From Isoetes taiwanensis (lineage: Eukaryota > Streptophyta > Lycopodiopsida > Isoetales > Isoetaceae), in assembly GCA_021234155.1 (NCBI GenBank), contig JAJEKV010000226.1, positions 310,001 to 374,000 of the forward strand: DNA of 64,000 nucleotides, given 5' to 3'. Positions 12,347-24,585 of the stretch are shown here, one piece after another (position 1 is the stretch's first letter; every line of letters begins with the position of its first letter). Both the position numbers and the translations under genes were made by a program. The notes beneath the pieces are model-generated. The model was not told the DNA's origin and searched no databases. It saw only the letters and a list, made by a program, of their open reading frames with translations.

Positions 12347-12373
12347 GGGTAGTTCGCATGTGTGCGGCTACCC
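12347..12373. repeat. Palindromic GGGTAG...CTACCC tip, candidate left end of element B
   Basis: A 27-bp imperfect palindrome opens GGGTAGTTCGCATG and closes TGCGGCTACCC. Its first eight bases equal the terminal inverted repeat of element A. It lies about 115 bp before the coding exon of the element B transposase-like gene, close to the distance seen in element A (about 145 bp). I could not find a matching right end after 24.6 kb, so B may be truncated. Confidence 0.5.
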
Positions 12374-12462
12374 ACTATCCACCATTGTAGAAAATCTGCT
12401 GAGATGAATGAGAAGCATCTAGAATCTTGAATTACTGATCAATTGCTTGCAAATTATGATAG

Positions 12463-12909
12463 CTAACTAGTAAGCCTAATTTTTCAAATGAAGATGAGGC
12501 CAATAGTCAATTCGGACTAACAGATAATTGGAATCTTGTTGTTGGTGAAAGAACTGGAAATTGTGAAGAGGAATTTCGATTGAACACTCGGTTTGATGTT
12601 TGTGATGCTACCATTAAATCAGAGCCACCAAAGGCATCCAATCTTGAACTAAAATGTGATGGTTTTCAGGCAGTTTGTGATCTACCTACAAATTTTGGTA
12701 AGTGCTTGAAAACTGCTTTTCCATGTTAAACAGTCTTGAAATACTAGTTTGCTAATTGTTTTAAAGGTGTTGTTGAGATCCAGCATGAACATGGGTTTGA
12801 AGATCAGGAATCACTCTATAGAAAATTGCATGCAATGAAAAGGAGAGAACAAAGAGCAAAGAAAAGAGCAAGAGAAGCAGACTTAAAGAAAGATGGCTCC
12901 AGCAATGGA
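12463..12909 (+). pseudogene. Element B transposase-like gene, 5' part (two exons)
   Basis: Exon one (open from 12463 to 12697) encodes an acidic stretch including SNEDEANSQFGLTDNWNLVV and ends in a GTAAGT donor. The intron (12698-12766, 69 bp, GT-AG) joins in frame to exon two, whose product runs from VVEIQHEHGFEDQESLYRKL into a basic helix, MKRREQRAKKRAREADLKK. The reading frame then hits the CTAA target duplication of element A and resumes at 21935 as SKRRKQQISKKN, so the two parts belong to one gene. No in-frame ATG remains upstream of exon one, so the true start may be lost or lie on an earlier exon. The basic region may bind DNA or target the nucleus (inference). Identity as the N-terminal part of the transposase-like protein rests on this continuity and on position next to a GGGTAG end. 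Confidence 0.65.
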
Positions 12910-12913
12910 CTAA
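12910..12913. repeat. Target site duplication of element A, left copy (CTAA)
   Basis: CTAA directly precedes the GGGTAG terminus and is repeated at 21931-21934 directly after the CTACCC terminus. Removing element A with one copy of CTAA restores a continuous reading frame across the junction. Confidence 0.85.
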
Positions 12914-12934
12914 GGGTAGTTGCACGAAAGGGTG
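12914..12934 (+). repeat. Left terminal inverted repeat of element A
   Basis: Twenty-one bases, GGGTAGTTGCACGAAA then GGGTG, identical to the reverse complement of 21910-21930. Confidence 0.85.
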
Positions 12935-13057
12935 TCTCATATTTCTTGTATAATGTAATAATAGGTTACACTAGGTTAGTGTAGTTAGGGGGAAAAAATT
13001 AGATTTTACATGACATTTAATGCTTAGCAACCAACGTGAAAGATTCCATATTTAATT

Positions 13058-16000
13058 ATGGTAACTAACAAAATTCGTGCAATGAATTTGAAATTGGAAT
13101 CACCTTCGATTTCGGACTCCCTCGAATTCTCCTCCCAACAGATTCAATCGTTTCCCGGATCAATCGAACCTAAAAAATCGAGAAAGCCCCATTTTGATCT
13201 TGTTTTCAAATGGCGAGAATTCATTGTTTTGGGTGACGAAGCTATGGAAGAAGGTAGGTTGGAAGCAAGAAGAGGAAGACTCTCTTGATGAATCGGATCG
13301 GGGCAAGAACCCAACAGGTTCCCAAAGGGAAGTCAAAACGAAAATCTTGTGATCTTTGGATATGTGACAAAAGGTGTAAGAAGAAAGGTGAATGAAGTTG
13401 TTGATCTTATTGTGCAACAAGTCTCTAATTTGGACCCAAAACACCAAATTACTTTTGCCAAAAGACTCTTGCAGGATAAAAGGTTATGTTTTTAAATTCG
13501 AACCCATCCTTGGGAAGCTTTGAAGAGGCTATTGTGAAGGAAAAATGGTAAAAATCTCGGGGATGGCCTTCAAGAGGTGAAAAGAGCAAATAGCAATGAT
13601 AAACTTGCCGCTAAACACTCTGTTCTTGCTATGGTAGTTGGAAAAGAGGAGAATCATTGAAGCGTACAAAGGCTGACCAAATTGTTGAAATTACATCCAC
13701 GGAATATGAGCCTTGCAAAGCAAAAAGAAGGAAGGAAATGTCATTAGGTGGAGCAAATCTATGGGCATTAGCGGTCGAAAACCGGAACAAATGTTGTAGA
13801 TCAGGCTATGAAGAATTTGATTGCCCAATTTTGGTTGGATAACACAAAAAAGTCTCACCAAAAGTTAGAGATGTGATGAAGAAAAGGACCACGAGGCAAT
13901 TCAATACATTGACATTACGGTACAAATTATACATTGCCTTGATTTGATTATACAAATATATGTACTTGGGTGTTATTCTTTACATTGAAACAATATTCAT
14001 AATTCTTTCTAATTTACCTTATGAGTGTAATAATAGGAAAATTTACTTTGCTTTATGGTTGTACAAGTTTGAAATTACATTTTACATTTCTTCCCAATTG
14101 TTCAAATTCATTCTTGAGGTAGACTCTTGAAAGTAAGGATGTGAAAGATGTAGGATGTGTAATAGATGTGAAAAGCTGTAATAAATGTAGGATGTGGACA
14201 AGATTGTAATTTGTATGTGAAGCTATAGTAGATGTATTTGAAATCTTGAAAATGTATTGATGTAAACTCTGTTTCTATGCATTTTCTGCTGAATTATATC
14301 GAACTTTGTGGATCAGCATCCAGATGTTGGAATTGGCATTAGGCAGTTTATATACTTAAACCAACATGCATCACGGAAGCTAAAAGAAAGAAACACTTCT
14401 TTGTTGTGTCAAACACGAGCAAAAGGCAGATTTGTTTAGGAAAGCATTTAATATGATGAGGTCAAAAGTCCATGAGAACTGCTCTTGCAAGCTGTAGAAT
14501 TTGCAACTTCGAGAAGACAATCTTTGGAATTTGTCGAGGCAAAGAAAAGGACATTTGAGAATGTCGGCATGCTTTGGAGAGCCATGGTATGTGATAGAAG
14601 CGAGAAGATGAGGAGTGGCACTATCTAAAATGTATAAGTTCAGCTTGTGGAAATTGTGGAAAAAAAAAGATTGAATTATGTCAAGGGAGAAGAGTGAAAG
14701 CATTGAAGAACACTGTTGCATGGCAAGCCTATAGCTATGTGAATGAACCTTGAAGAAAGGAAGTTCTCGAAGGCTGATTTATGATTGACAAGAACAGCGA
14801 TTACAAAATGCATGTTAGATAATATGTTTGATCATATGGCTAAATTTGTACATCATAACTTTGTGGCACATTGGCAAAGCAAGCAATTCAAGGAATCCAT
14901 TAGAACACCGGGATGATCTTTGTACTATCGGTTGTTGATTTCTCGAGAGAATTATACTCTGAAACCATTCAATGAGATCAAAGCGCAACATTGGTACAAC
15001 GAAAGCGGATCAGCATTTTAGTTCATATCACAATGTTCAAGGTTAATAGAAAAATGAGGAAATGTGTGCACTTCTTCATTTCGGATGATAAGACACATGA
15101 TACTCACTTTGTGCGAGGGATGCATTCGGGTTGCATCTTAAGTGGTTTGCAAGAAAACGATGGCGGTGAGAAGAAGTTTCACTTAGTTTGGTGCGACGGG
15201 TGTGCAGCCCAATTCAAATCGAGACGAGCATTCTATCATGTAACCCAGGTATCATCATGAACATAAAATAAGAATGCAATGGAATTTTTTGGTTCGGGGA
15301 CATGGTAAAGGCACACATGATGGAGAAGGGGCTATTAGCGAAGCTATGGCTTGAGGCGAGAACAAAGAAAGAAGGAGGGCAAGGTGGTCATAAATGCTAA
15401 AAGCGCTTGTGATGTTTTGAGAGAAAAAAAAATCAGATGTGGAGCGGGTTTTTGGGAGGTTACTAACATTGAGAAGACAAAGACTTGGCGTGTTGCCAGT
15501 CAAAGGTGTGCAGACAATTCATTGCGTCTCATCGATAGACCCTAGTGATCCAACCAAGCTACTATGCAGGTCTCTTTCATGTTTTTGCAAGGCATGCATA
15601 AGTTTTGATTGGCCTGCTTGTGAGAATGTTGGCCATTGTGGTAAGTGGGATTTAAGAAAACTAGAGCCTACAAATCAGAACAGTCTAGGAGATGATGAGA
15701 ATGAGCTACAAGACTTGTGGGCAAATGACATAGACAATGTGGATGAGACAATCCAAGTTGGAGATTACTTAGGATCATTAGCGACTCAGGACAATTATGA
15801 AGGGGTGGCCTATTATATCATACAATGCGGAAGTGAAACATGCTCTTGAAGTAGGCGTCATGGATGACTATGGGAATCAATTTTACCGTGGTGATGAAGT
15901 TATATCAGGTGAATATTTTCAGCTAATACCTGGCTGCCATCAGAAGTATAAATTACTTAAAGGAAAGAAGGTCCTTGTCCATCCCGAGTCCGTGATAGGG

Positions 16001-16105
16001 GCGAGATTTCCATTGGAGCCAGTCCAGCATAAAATAAAAGGTGTTGCTTATGCATATGAATTATCCAATTCTTGGCACGAAATGCTTTTGGAAATGCGAG
16101 ATTGA
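13058..16105 (+). pseudogene. Element A DDE-like transposase candidate, broken
   Basis: Plus-strand blocks align in order with the genes in elements B and C. An N-terminal segment (13058-13290, LESPSISDSLEF...) leads to a helical block at 13375-13490 (VRRKVNEVVDLIVQQVSNLD) and a domain with a Q/I-A-Q-FW-x-DN core (about 13590-13880). Then come MLWRAMVC (about 14570), FVHHNFVAHWQSKQFKE (14843-14893), the VVDF-ENYT block (about 14925-14960), SDDKTHD (15081-15101), CDGCAAQFKSRRAF (15192-15233) and GHGKGTHDGEGA (15299-15335). A Cys-rich tail follows (IHCV...CFCKAC, 15515-15660), and the product ends near 16105. Aspartates in DFSENY and DGCAAQF are candidate catalytic residues (inference). At least five frameshifts or stops are visible. 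I recall similar ENY/DGC/HGKG proteins in animal genomes but cannot name a superfamily. Confidence 0.7.
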
Positions 16106-16912
16106 TTGTAGATCGTATGTAAACCGAAGACGAGTTTTTTATGCACGGTCCTAAGGCGAAAAAAATGACCGTCACATAAAATTGTTTACCATATTTCTTG
16201 TATTCATCATTTTCATGCCAAATCAATTGTATTGTGTGTGCTCTCTTTGTATGAGGAAGGTTGTGTGAAAAGTCCGGCCGAGATATCTCTAAGCGATTGG
16301 GAGTAATTGAATACATTGACTAGGTCAAAACTAGGTCAATGACCCGACGAATATAAAATACATCGATTTACATTCGGTGGACATCAAATCAAACTTTTAT
16401 GCATGATCTTTTTTTTATGCATGATTTTTTTGTGCCTTATCTTTGAACTGAAAATTGCGGACTTACATGCTACTATACAAGTCAAGAATGTGCAAATATT
16501 GTCATTTAAAAGTGGACAAAATTTTTGTATTTAAAGATGAAGATCGGTTACAATATGTTTTAAGTTTACAATATGAAGAAAAAGTTACAATATGTTTTTA
16601 CAAAATTTCACTTCATCTCATGTCAATATGTTACATGTCAACTCCTTTCACATATCTTCATTTAGTTCCACATGTATGAAGTTGGGGCCGCATCGATAAA
16701 CAACATGAGATGGTTAGTACACGTAATACTTTTACTTAATCTTTAGAAGACTATTAATTAATTACCTCTTAAAGTATGCAAGGCGGGAGCTCATGATGAT
16801 CCGGCGTGTCTAAATATGCCGCCATAGCGGCCGATCTCATCGTCATGGGGGTGGTGATATACGGGCGAGAGCCCGTGCTTTCGCCGAAGAACTTGTCTCC
16901 TCGTCATCGAGG
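16106..16912. other. Spacer between the convergent genes of element A
   Basis: AT-rich, with a short direct repeat ACTAGGTCAA at 16319-16340 and repeated TTACAATATG words near 16550-16600. It presumably holds the 3' ends of both genes. No separate gene is evident. Confidence 0.4.
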
Positions 16913-19900
16913 TCATCGACCATACATGTGTGAGTGCATGCAGCCCGCAATTGCATCCGGGGAACCGCCATACTCATATGTGATCCGCTCCATAACCAAC
17001 TTGTCAAATGCATCAATTGGTGAATGAAACGGGTGATCCCTCACGTATGTTGAAATCTCATCCGCATTGCGGAGCCCTTCAATCCAGAAGTAGAGTGCGG
17101 TCATAACGTTAGCATTTTGTTTGTTAAGTGTCCATGGTGGTATACAAATGTATGAGTATAGGGGATTTAATGAGCACTTGTATTGTGCATCATCAAACAG
17201 CAGAGCCCTCCTATGATACTTGGGAAATTCAGTTGAAATAACTTCCAAGTTCTTCACATAAAGATTTTTTGACGGGTTTATTCTAAATGGAAGCACCCAA
17301 TATGAATTTCAGATCCGGAAAGCCCTCTACTTTTAGCTGCTCAATTATGCTGCATACTAAACTAAGTGGCAGCTCGGACCATATCCCCAAATCAAAGTTA
17401 ATGGCATGTGCATAATAGAGGAAGACCCTCATGCCAGGCCCGCATATATACACTCTATCCCCTATCTCTATCGGCCTAGCATCTTTGGTTTTTGCAGGTG
17501 AGAACTCATCCTTGGATGTCGACAACCCAATCCTCCATCAATATCAAATACTAAGACCTTTCTTTTTCCCTAAACCTGCCAACAATAAAACATGATAAAT
17601 TTGAATAAAAGAAATGTTTAAATTGAATCGGTTTACATTCCATCTGCTCATGAGAATCGGGTTGACATGCACAATATACCAAATTTATTTAGACCAGAAA
17701 AATATAATTTAAACATTCAAGACTGCAAGTTCAAGGACATGTCGGAGGCCGAAGTGGCATCCAAGGAAGATTTAACTACCAAATGACTCTTCGGTGCATA
17801 CGCCGTGCTTGTTCTATAGAAGCTATCGTTGAGCAGCCACCACTCTCACTAATGAGAGGCGTCTATCAAGACTGCCGTCCGTGAAAGGGCATACTCATAC
17901 ATAAACCAGTCTTGTGTAATCTGCAAGATATAATAATGTGCCAATGTTAGAATTGATCATTAAAAAGGAAATAATGTGCCAATTTCAAATTGATCATTAA
18001 TAATGTACCTTTGAGTCTTTTCCAGAAATAAGTAGGTCAACAAACTTGTGCATAAATGCCATCACAAACAGCCATCAAGATGTCAAGTCAGGTTGTTGTG
18101 GTACTTCAACGTAATTTATACCTTTGATGTTATTTTTCCTCAAGTAATCCATTCCTTTGGATGTCTGACTCATCAAAATCTGCGTGTGTAGTCTGCGCAT
18201 ATAAAATAGTCATGTAAGATTTAGCAAAACATTGAGATTAATTGAAATAAAAAACATATCAAAGGGATGTCATACCCTCTAATTGCCTTTTCATTTGTGG
18301 CAAAGCCATTTAAAGGGTTCGGGATATGCATATTTGGTGCATCGAGAACTTTAGATTTGCTCGGCAAGAAGAGCAAATATGGCCCGAAGTGTTCGTTCTC
18401 AGAAATGCAGTGCGAGGATGTATTGGCATTTAGCCATGACTAGCCCAAAGAAGTCCTTGCTTTCAAGGTCTCTGGCGGCAGACTTGATGCATCATTTCTT
18501 TTCTTGTTGCTTGAAGCCTCCTTGAATAAAAGTAATTGTAGCGGAGAAGATATGGATTCTGCTTTTCCACTCTGCAGCGACTTATCATGAAAATACCTAA
18601 TTGAGCACAAGGTCACAAATAAGAGCATATTCGTAAAAAAGCTTTCCAAATCTTGATAAATGCTTCAAAACACGGAAAGAATGGAAAATCACCTGCCATA
18701 GAGTTCCACAAGGCGGTTTGTCATCCTCGAGTTGGTCATGCTAACAAAGCTTCAATGTCTATATCAACCACTTTCATTGGAGGTTTAGGCTGGCTATTCT
18801 TGAATGGGAAAAGTGGAGTGCGAGCCTTCAATGTCTTCATGTTCTCCACCATTCTACAAAGAATAATAGAATGTTAACTTGAAATGATTACAATTGTTTT
18901 AAAAAACATACACAAATACCTTGCAAGCAGATTCTCGATTGAGCGGTCTTATGCCTACAAAAATAAGTGTATGTAGTTGAGAGATGTATTCATATGCTTA
19001 ATATTAGAATTAGGCATTAGCATAGAAGAGTTAATGATGCCTATAATTACAATTCCAAGAAATTAAACCCTAAACTAAACACCCAAAACAGGCAAGTCTC
19101 ACCTTTTTACATTTGTTGCTTCCTTTCTTGAATCTACCTTTCTTTTTTAACTTTTTTGGCTCGTCCTCCTTTTTCCACGAACATCTCTACAGCCTTTGTT
19201 GCAACTTTGCATGCCCTTTCAAGATCTAGGCTCTCCAATTCAGCTACCCCTTTCACTTGTAGGCTCTCCTCTCCCGTGTCATCTACCACCAACAAATTAA
19301 AACCCCAATACAAATTTGGTATAGAGATAAAGAACATTAAAAAAATATGCACCCGATATTGAATTCTTTTGGTGGCGTTTTTAATGTCATCAGATTGCTC
19401 ACCATTTAAATCAGCCCGTTCACGGAAAATGGCAAGTTCGGGCTTTTGAGTTCAAAGACTAAATTAAAACAAAGAAGAATGTAGTTAGAGACACTTACTA
19501 TTGAATGGCTCGTGTTGCTGCTGCAACAAAGCCAACTCTCTGTTCCACATTTGGGATCTCACCTACAAGTGGGATCTCACCTTCCACATCTTCTATCAAG
19601 TTCTGCTCTGAATGTGCTTTGTCCTCCACATTGTCAAAGATTGTTTCTTTCACAGGCGACCTAGATGTGGATGGAGTTTCACTACCAAGGACATCATCCT
19701 TTCCTGATGTTTCAGCTCCAGAGGACTCCTCGTATGTCAATTTCAACCCTTTTCCATGAAATTTCTTCGTGCAACCTAAACCAAGTAACAATGAAGTCAC
19801 AAACATGCAATGCAAATATACATCAATACTACATACTACCTGTCAATGTGGCTGCTGGTTTCTTGATGCTATCCATATCTACATTGAAGAAATTTGTGAG

Positions 19901-21617
19901 TAAATTAATTGTATTATCTTGTTAACATGTACATCCCAACATGTCAAAAGGTAAATGTAAAGGAAAAATTCATGTCAATGAAAAAAAGCTAAAAAATTTG
20001 CAAACTAGATGTAAATCAGAAGTGGTAAAACAAATGTACACTTATAGTATAATAATATCTACCAACATGACTGCTGTAAATGTAATAGAAAACTAGAAAG
20101 ATAGATGTAATCATAATCTCATTTGCATTCTAGCATGTTATATGTACATATAAAGAGAAAATACATAAACCATTATGAAAATTACGGATGTGAAAAAGAA
20201 CTGCTCAAAACAAAGATCCAATTACAATTAAAATACATTCAAGTGCATTTATTCTAAGGCAAGAAAGATTCAAATCTATGTACAAATGAAACACTTAAGA
20301 CTGTATGTAAAAACTTCAACAGATCCATGCATTCAATAAACAAGGTCTTCTTCGACTGAACCACGGCATTCCAATGATTCGGCGTAACTCTTCCGGCAAA
20401 GAACATTCGTGGTAACGCAAGACCGGTTCGTTGTAGACACCCTAAAGGCTAGACATAATAGGCAGTGAGGGATGTCCACAACATACCATTATCACCATGG
20501 TAGACTCGAGGGGAGTCATTACTGGTTTGGTACATGTTGTAGTCACATGAGATGTGGATGCTATCAGATCTGGTCCATGAACAAAGCGAGGATGCAAATG
20601 ACATTACACCGATTTCTCCATTTGATCTATTATCTCATTGATCCTGCTCATACTACTGTTATTTGCCTCCAGATTTGTCGTTATGTCTTTGATAGAAGCA
20701 TCCAATTCAGCCAATTCATTGCAAAGGTTCTCAATTGGTTTCAGCAAGGCATCCATCTCCATAACCAAACTTTTCTTTTCTTCTTCAAAGTGGCTGCCAA
20801 GGCAAGTTGCAAATCAATTGGTTGCTTGCTTGCTCTTAAGGAGTCCAGCTTGTCCATTTGAACTTTCACTTGAGCATCCTTGCTTTGTATAACTTCGCTC
20901 AAAGTACTCCTTTCAGCCTCTAATTTACATACATCTGATTCTATTATCTTTCTTGTTTTTTAAAAGATTTCAATCGATTGTTCAAAGTTAAGGAGTCATG
21001 GGATCTCCTTTCTAGCAATTCGCCATCAATTTCATGTGTTGCCCTTCTTCTTTGCTGATTTACCATGCATGGCTTTCACATTGGAGGATTTCAAGGTAAT
21101 AACTTCAGTTAGGTCAGACTCCTTATATGAGCAGTTTTAGCAAATGCGCAGGCACTCTCTTTTAGCTCTTCCCAATCAACATTTACGCCCTTGGAATGAA
21201 GAGCATATGCTCGAAGCAAAGTACAGGGGTATATGATGGTTTGCTACCTCTGTCTCTATTAAAACAAACTCATACATTTTAAAGAAGTCTTGCATCCATC
21301 TTGGCTCGATCCTACTCTCCGATAACCCCTCACCGCTGGAGCTTCACTCCCCCAAACTCCTTGCACTATTTGTAAAAGCCCGGATAAAGAGTATCAAAAT
21401 GGTTGCTTCTAAGGTGTTTTCTTCATTTACCTTCTCAAACTCGGGCTGATGTACTTGTAGCTTTCTCTTTCTTTGATGGAGACGTCCCACCCTTCATTTT
21501 CTTTTGCCGCATGCTTTTGGAGACCTTTGCATTGGCTTCAAACGTGGTGATTTCTGGGGAAACACGAGATGGAGGCTTTGTCATGATCCCAAACCTAAGA
21601 ACTAAACCACGATACAA
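16913..21617 (-). pseudogene. Element A protein with coiled coil and C-terminal FCP1/NIF-type HAD phosphatase domain, broken
   Basis: A multi-exon minus-strand gene. Order from the N-terminus: a basic segment (21617-21435); a block with YPCTLLRAYALHSKGVNVDW (about 21240-21150); a coiled coil (20950-20600, ALLKPIENLCNELAELDASI); an acidic Ser/Thr-rich exon (19815-19498); KTLKARTPLFPFKNSQPKPP (18845-18780); and further exons to 17750, including one after a CTTGCAG acceptor near 17925. The last part is an FCP1 homology domain: HAD motif I as VLVFDIDGGL (17558-17529), then LGIWSELPLSLV (17392-17357), then RALLFDDAQYKCSLNPLYSY (17215-17155) with the motif IV aspartates, then EISTYVRDHPFHSP. This family removes phosphate from Ser/Thr in the RNA polymerase II tail or other nuclear targets. 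The usual Thr/Asn after the second motif I aspartate is Gly here. Frameshifts at 17530 and about 17290 and internal stops break it. Confidence 0.75.
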
Positions 21618-21909
21618 GGCTCGGCCTTGACCCTTCTAAGAAGACCAAGAAGCTTATGATGCAGAAGGGAACTAAGAATCGTCAAGTAAGGATTCTAATC
21701 GCCTTTGCTCCAAGACAGAGCTTTGCTAACAGAGAGAGAGTTCGGGAGTGGCTTGTTGAGCGGGACGGAGAAAACACACACGTTCAAAATCCTTCCAAAT
21801 GTGGTTCCCCCCAAACCTCCAACCATTAATTGTGGTATTAATGACCCCCCTCCAAAATATTGCCTACATTTTGCCTTTGTAAATGTAAAATTTGGGCCCT
21901 TTTTTTATC

Positions 21910-21930
21910 CACCCTTTCGTGCAACTACCC
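21910..21930 (-). repeat. Right terminal inverted repeat of element A
   Basis: Ends GTGCAACTACCC at 21930 and is the exact reverse complement of 12914-12934. Confidence 0.85.
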
Positions 21931-21934
21931 CTAA
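21931..21934. repeat. Target site duplication of element A, right copy (CTAA)
   Basis: Matches 12910-12913. The next bases continue the interrupted element B reading frame. Confidence 0.85.
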
Positions 21935-24585
21935 GCAAGAGAAGAAAACAACAAATTTCAAAAAAAAATTGCATTATATAATAATAAGGTATGTGCAAAT
22001 GCATCATAGCAAGACAGGGAAGACATTCTTGAAGGTGCTGCTAAACGACTGCCAGAATACCAGGTATTGAAATTGAAAGAAGTGAATACTTGAGGAAATC
22101 TTTAGCTCAACATAAATATGACAAGAAAACTGATGTGGTCAGAGCTCGAACCTCAGCAATGGTTTATGCTGTTGCCTCAGAAAAAACTAACTGTAGAAGG
22201 CTATCTGAATGTTTGAATTTGAGCAGAAAATATGTAACAACAGCAATACATAGAAGAGCAACAGCAGAAATTGGTGAAGGTCCCTGGTCAATGTTTAAGA
22301 GACAAACCAGATCTGACAAACAACAAAAGCTTGTGGTTGAGTTCTGGACCAATAATTCAAGAGTGTCTCCATGCAAGAAGCATGTGATTAAAATTAGGAT
22401 TGCCAAAGGCAATAAAATATTGCATCCTCTACATTTTTTGGAAGAGACTGAGGTTGGTTTATCTAATTTCCCTTTCTTATTTTTTTAAGTTACCATGCCT
22501 ACAATGCTTACGGTTTTAATGCAGGTTTCATTTTATGAAAGATTTCGAAGAGAGTTTCCAAAATTCGAAGTCTCTTTCTCAGCTTTTCATGCACTAAACC
22601 CAGCTTTATAAGGAAAGTGAAGGACAGGGAGACATGCTGTTGTGTATATCACATGAGGTTAGATTATGTTAGACAAGCAATTAACAAGATGAGGTTGGAC
22701 ACGAAGATTCATGGAACAAAATGTAATTGTACATGTGCTGTATGTGGTCCTGGCCTTAAATGTGAAGCCAACTTGAAGGCATATAAGTCATCAAGTGATA
22801 TGTGGAGGTCATTGGTTTGTGTAAAAGATATAGCAGATGAGTGGTATCAACATAATTGCATGCTATTGAAGTACAATTCTTGTGGTCCTTCCAAATTGCC
22901 CATGTGTCCAAAAGAGTTGAATAGAGGTGCTGCTCACATAGTTGACTGGAAGACATTTGATAGAGCAAACCCTTGCTGTATTATCTACTTTAGTTTGCTG
23001 TTGTATTTCAGAATCTTTCATACTCATTATTAAATGAGTTTTATGTAAAATTACAGGTTTTTGAACCATCTACTGAACCTGATTGAACTGGAGCTTTGAA
23101 AAAGGTAACAAAACCAATAGTTAAGCTCGTGTACAAGACAAGTACTACTGCTGATATTTTGGAGTATGCAAAGAATGTATTGACAGATTTTATTCCTCAC
23201 AACTATGAAGTCAGATGGCAGGCTAAACAGTTCAAGGACTGCTTAGCCACTTTTCCAAAAGACACAGTTGTATCAGTAATAGACTTTGCTGAGAATTACA
23301 CATTCAAAATACAGCAAGAGATCCAAAGTTTGCATTGGAGGAATGATCAATGCACAGCACATCACATACAGACATGCAACTGTTGCAGAGGTTCAAGAGA
23401 ACTGTCTAAGTAAGTGTGAGAGGAACATAATCAAAGAGACTCACTTTTATGTTTCAGATGACAGAGAACATGATTTGTTCAACATTGCCTTAATAAGCAT
23501 GCTCAGTTTCTATACATGAAAGGTGTGGAGTACACCAATCATGTGATGTGATCTGATCGTTGCTCACATCAATTCAAGGGTGCAAGAACATTTCTCTTCA
23601 TTGGTAGATTTTTTAAGACCTCTGGTATTCCATTTAACTGGAATTACTTTGCCTCTTACCATGGAAAAGGTATGCCAGCACTGCAGATTTACTTCAATTG
23701 TATGTCTCCAAAGTAAGCTTCTCTTTTTTGTTTGTAAGTGAACATGATGGGGCAGGGACAGTGATTAAAAGAGCACTTACACATGAAATGTTGAAGAGGA
23801 ATTCTAGACCTTTAAGAAATGCTCATGATGTTGTAATATTCTATCAAGAACACTTCAGTAATTCTGACAAGCACAGGTAAATATTGTGTTCATAGTTGTA
23901 TTTGTAAACAACATTTATGAACTCATTTGTTTGGCTGCAGATTCTTTTGGGAAATAGGCAATGTGCAGGGATGAATTGTTTGAGTGTGCTACTTTGGTAG
24001 GATCTAGCAAGATCCATAGCATTAGACCAGTCAACAACAAGGACCCTACTATGGTTGCACACATGAATTATTTCTGCTTTTGCCACCACTCTTGGTCTGC
24101 TAAGTACAGCAAGTGTGTTAACAAAGAAAGAATAGGGTCATGGGTTTTTTCAGAATTAAGGCCAGGAATTGAGGAAGAAATAGAAGCTTGTGATGGGCCA
24201 GTGTATGAAGGTGATGCTGAGTGGAAGTCTGATATCATAGACATTGGAGAAAATTTTGTTGTTGTTGCTCCAACAGACAATAAGAAGAAAGTTGATTTTT
24301 ACATTCTCAAATGTACTCAGACAAAGCATGTTGTTGAGAAGGCTTTCAAGGACCCCTTGGGGACAGAAGTTTGGAAGGAGAGAAGTTGTAGTAACAGGTA
24401 AGTTCTATAAGTTTGTAGGTGATAATAAGTATGAACTTCTAAGACATGAACCAGACTGCAATGTGTACAGTCATTTGGTTGTATCATGCAACTTCTTGAT
24501 GGAAGACATGGGAGGTAACTGCAATGTGTACAGTCATTTGGTTGTATCATGCAACTTCTTGATGGAAGACATGGGAGGTAACTAG
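21935..24585 (+). pseudogene. Element B DDE-like transposase candidate, 3' part
   Basis: Resumes the frame cut at 12909 with SKRRKQQISKKN. The best preserved exon (22090-22453) encodes KYDKKTDVVRARTSAM and a helical block ending VVEFWTNNSRVSP. An intron at 22454-22524 (GT-AG) leads to SFYERFRREFPKFEVSFSAF. A Cys-rich segment follows (CCCVYHMRLDYV, CNCTCAVCGPGLKC, DMWRSLVC, PMCPKEL; 22620-22930), then FIPHNYEVRWQAKQFKD (23190-23240), VIDFAENYTF (23278-23307), SDDREHD (23455-23475), SDRCSHQFKGARTF (23552-23594, Gly to Arg) and FASYHGK (about 23650-23671). An intron of about 70 bp separates that from EHDGAGTVIKRAL. Another GT-AG intron is at 23876-23940. The tail has CFCHHSW and KKVDFYILKCTQTK, matching element A. 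It is damaged by several frameshifts. Confidence 0.75.
24455..24580 (+). repeat. Perfect 63-bp tandem duplication in the element B gene
   Basis: The 63 bases from 24455 are repeated exactly at 24518-24580. Sixty-three is 21 codons, so the frame is kept and the product repeats NCNVYSHLVVSCNFLMEDMG. Perfect identity in an otherwise decayed gene means a very recent event or an assembly artefact. Confidence 0.9.

Larger units (their letters stand above)
12914..21930. mobile_element. Element A: 9.0-kb DNA transposon with TIRs, a DDE-like gene and an FCP1-like gene
   Basis: The element is bounded by a perfect 21-bp terminal inverted repeat (12914-12934 and 21910-21930, starting GGGTAGTTGCACGAAA) and a 4-bp CTAA duplication. 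Beyond the perfect part, both ends share a purine run followed by ATTTTACAT in inverted orientation (about 12990-13010 and 21875-21900). It carries two convergent genes: a DDE-like transposase candidate on plus (13058-16105) and a coiled-coil plus FCP1/NIF-domain protein on minus (16913-21617). Both are broken by frameshifts and stops. Element C has the same two genes in the mirror arrangement, which supports both as true cargo. Element A was inserted into the transposase-like gene of a relative (element B). Confidence 0.8.

Noticed and set aside
13160-13447. Minus-strand ORFs antisense to the element A gene
   Set aside because: They are shadows of a real plus-strand frame that aligns with two other copies.
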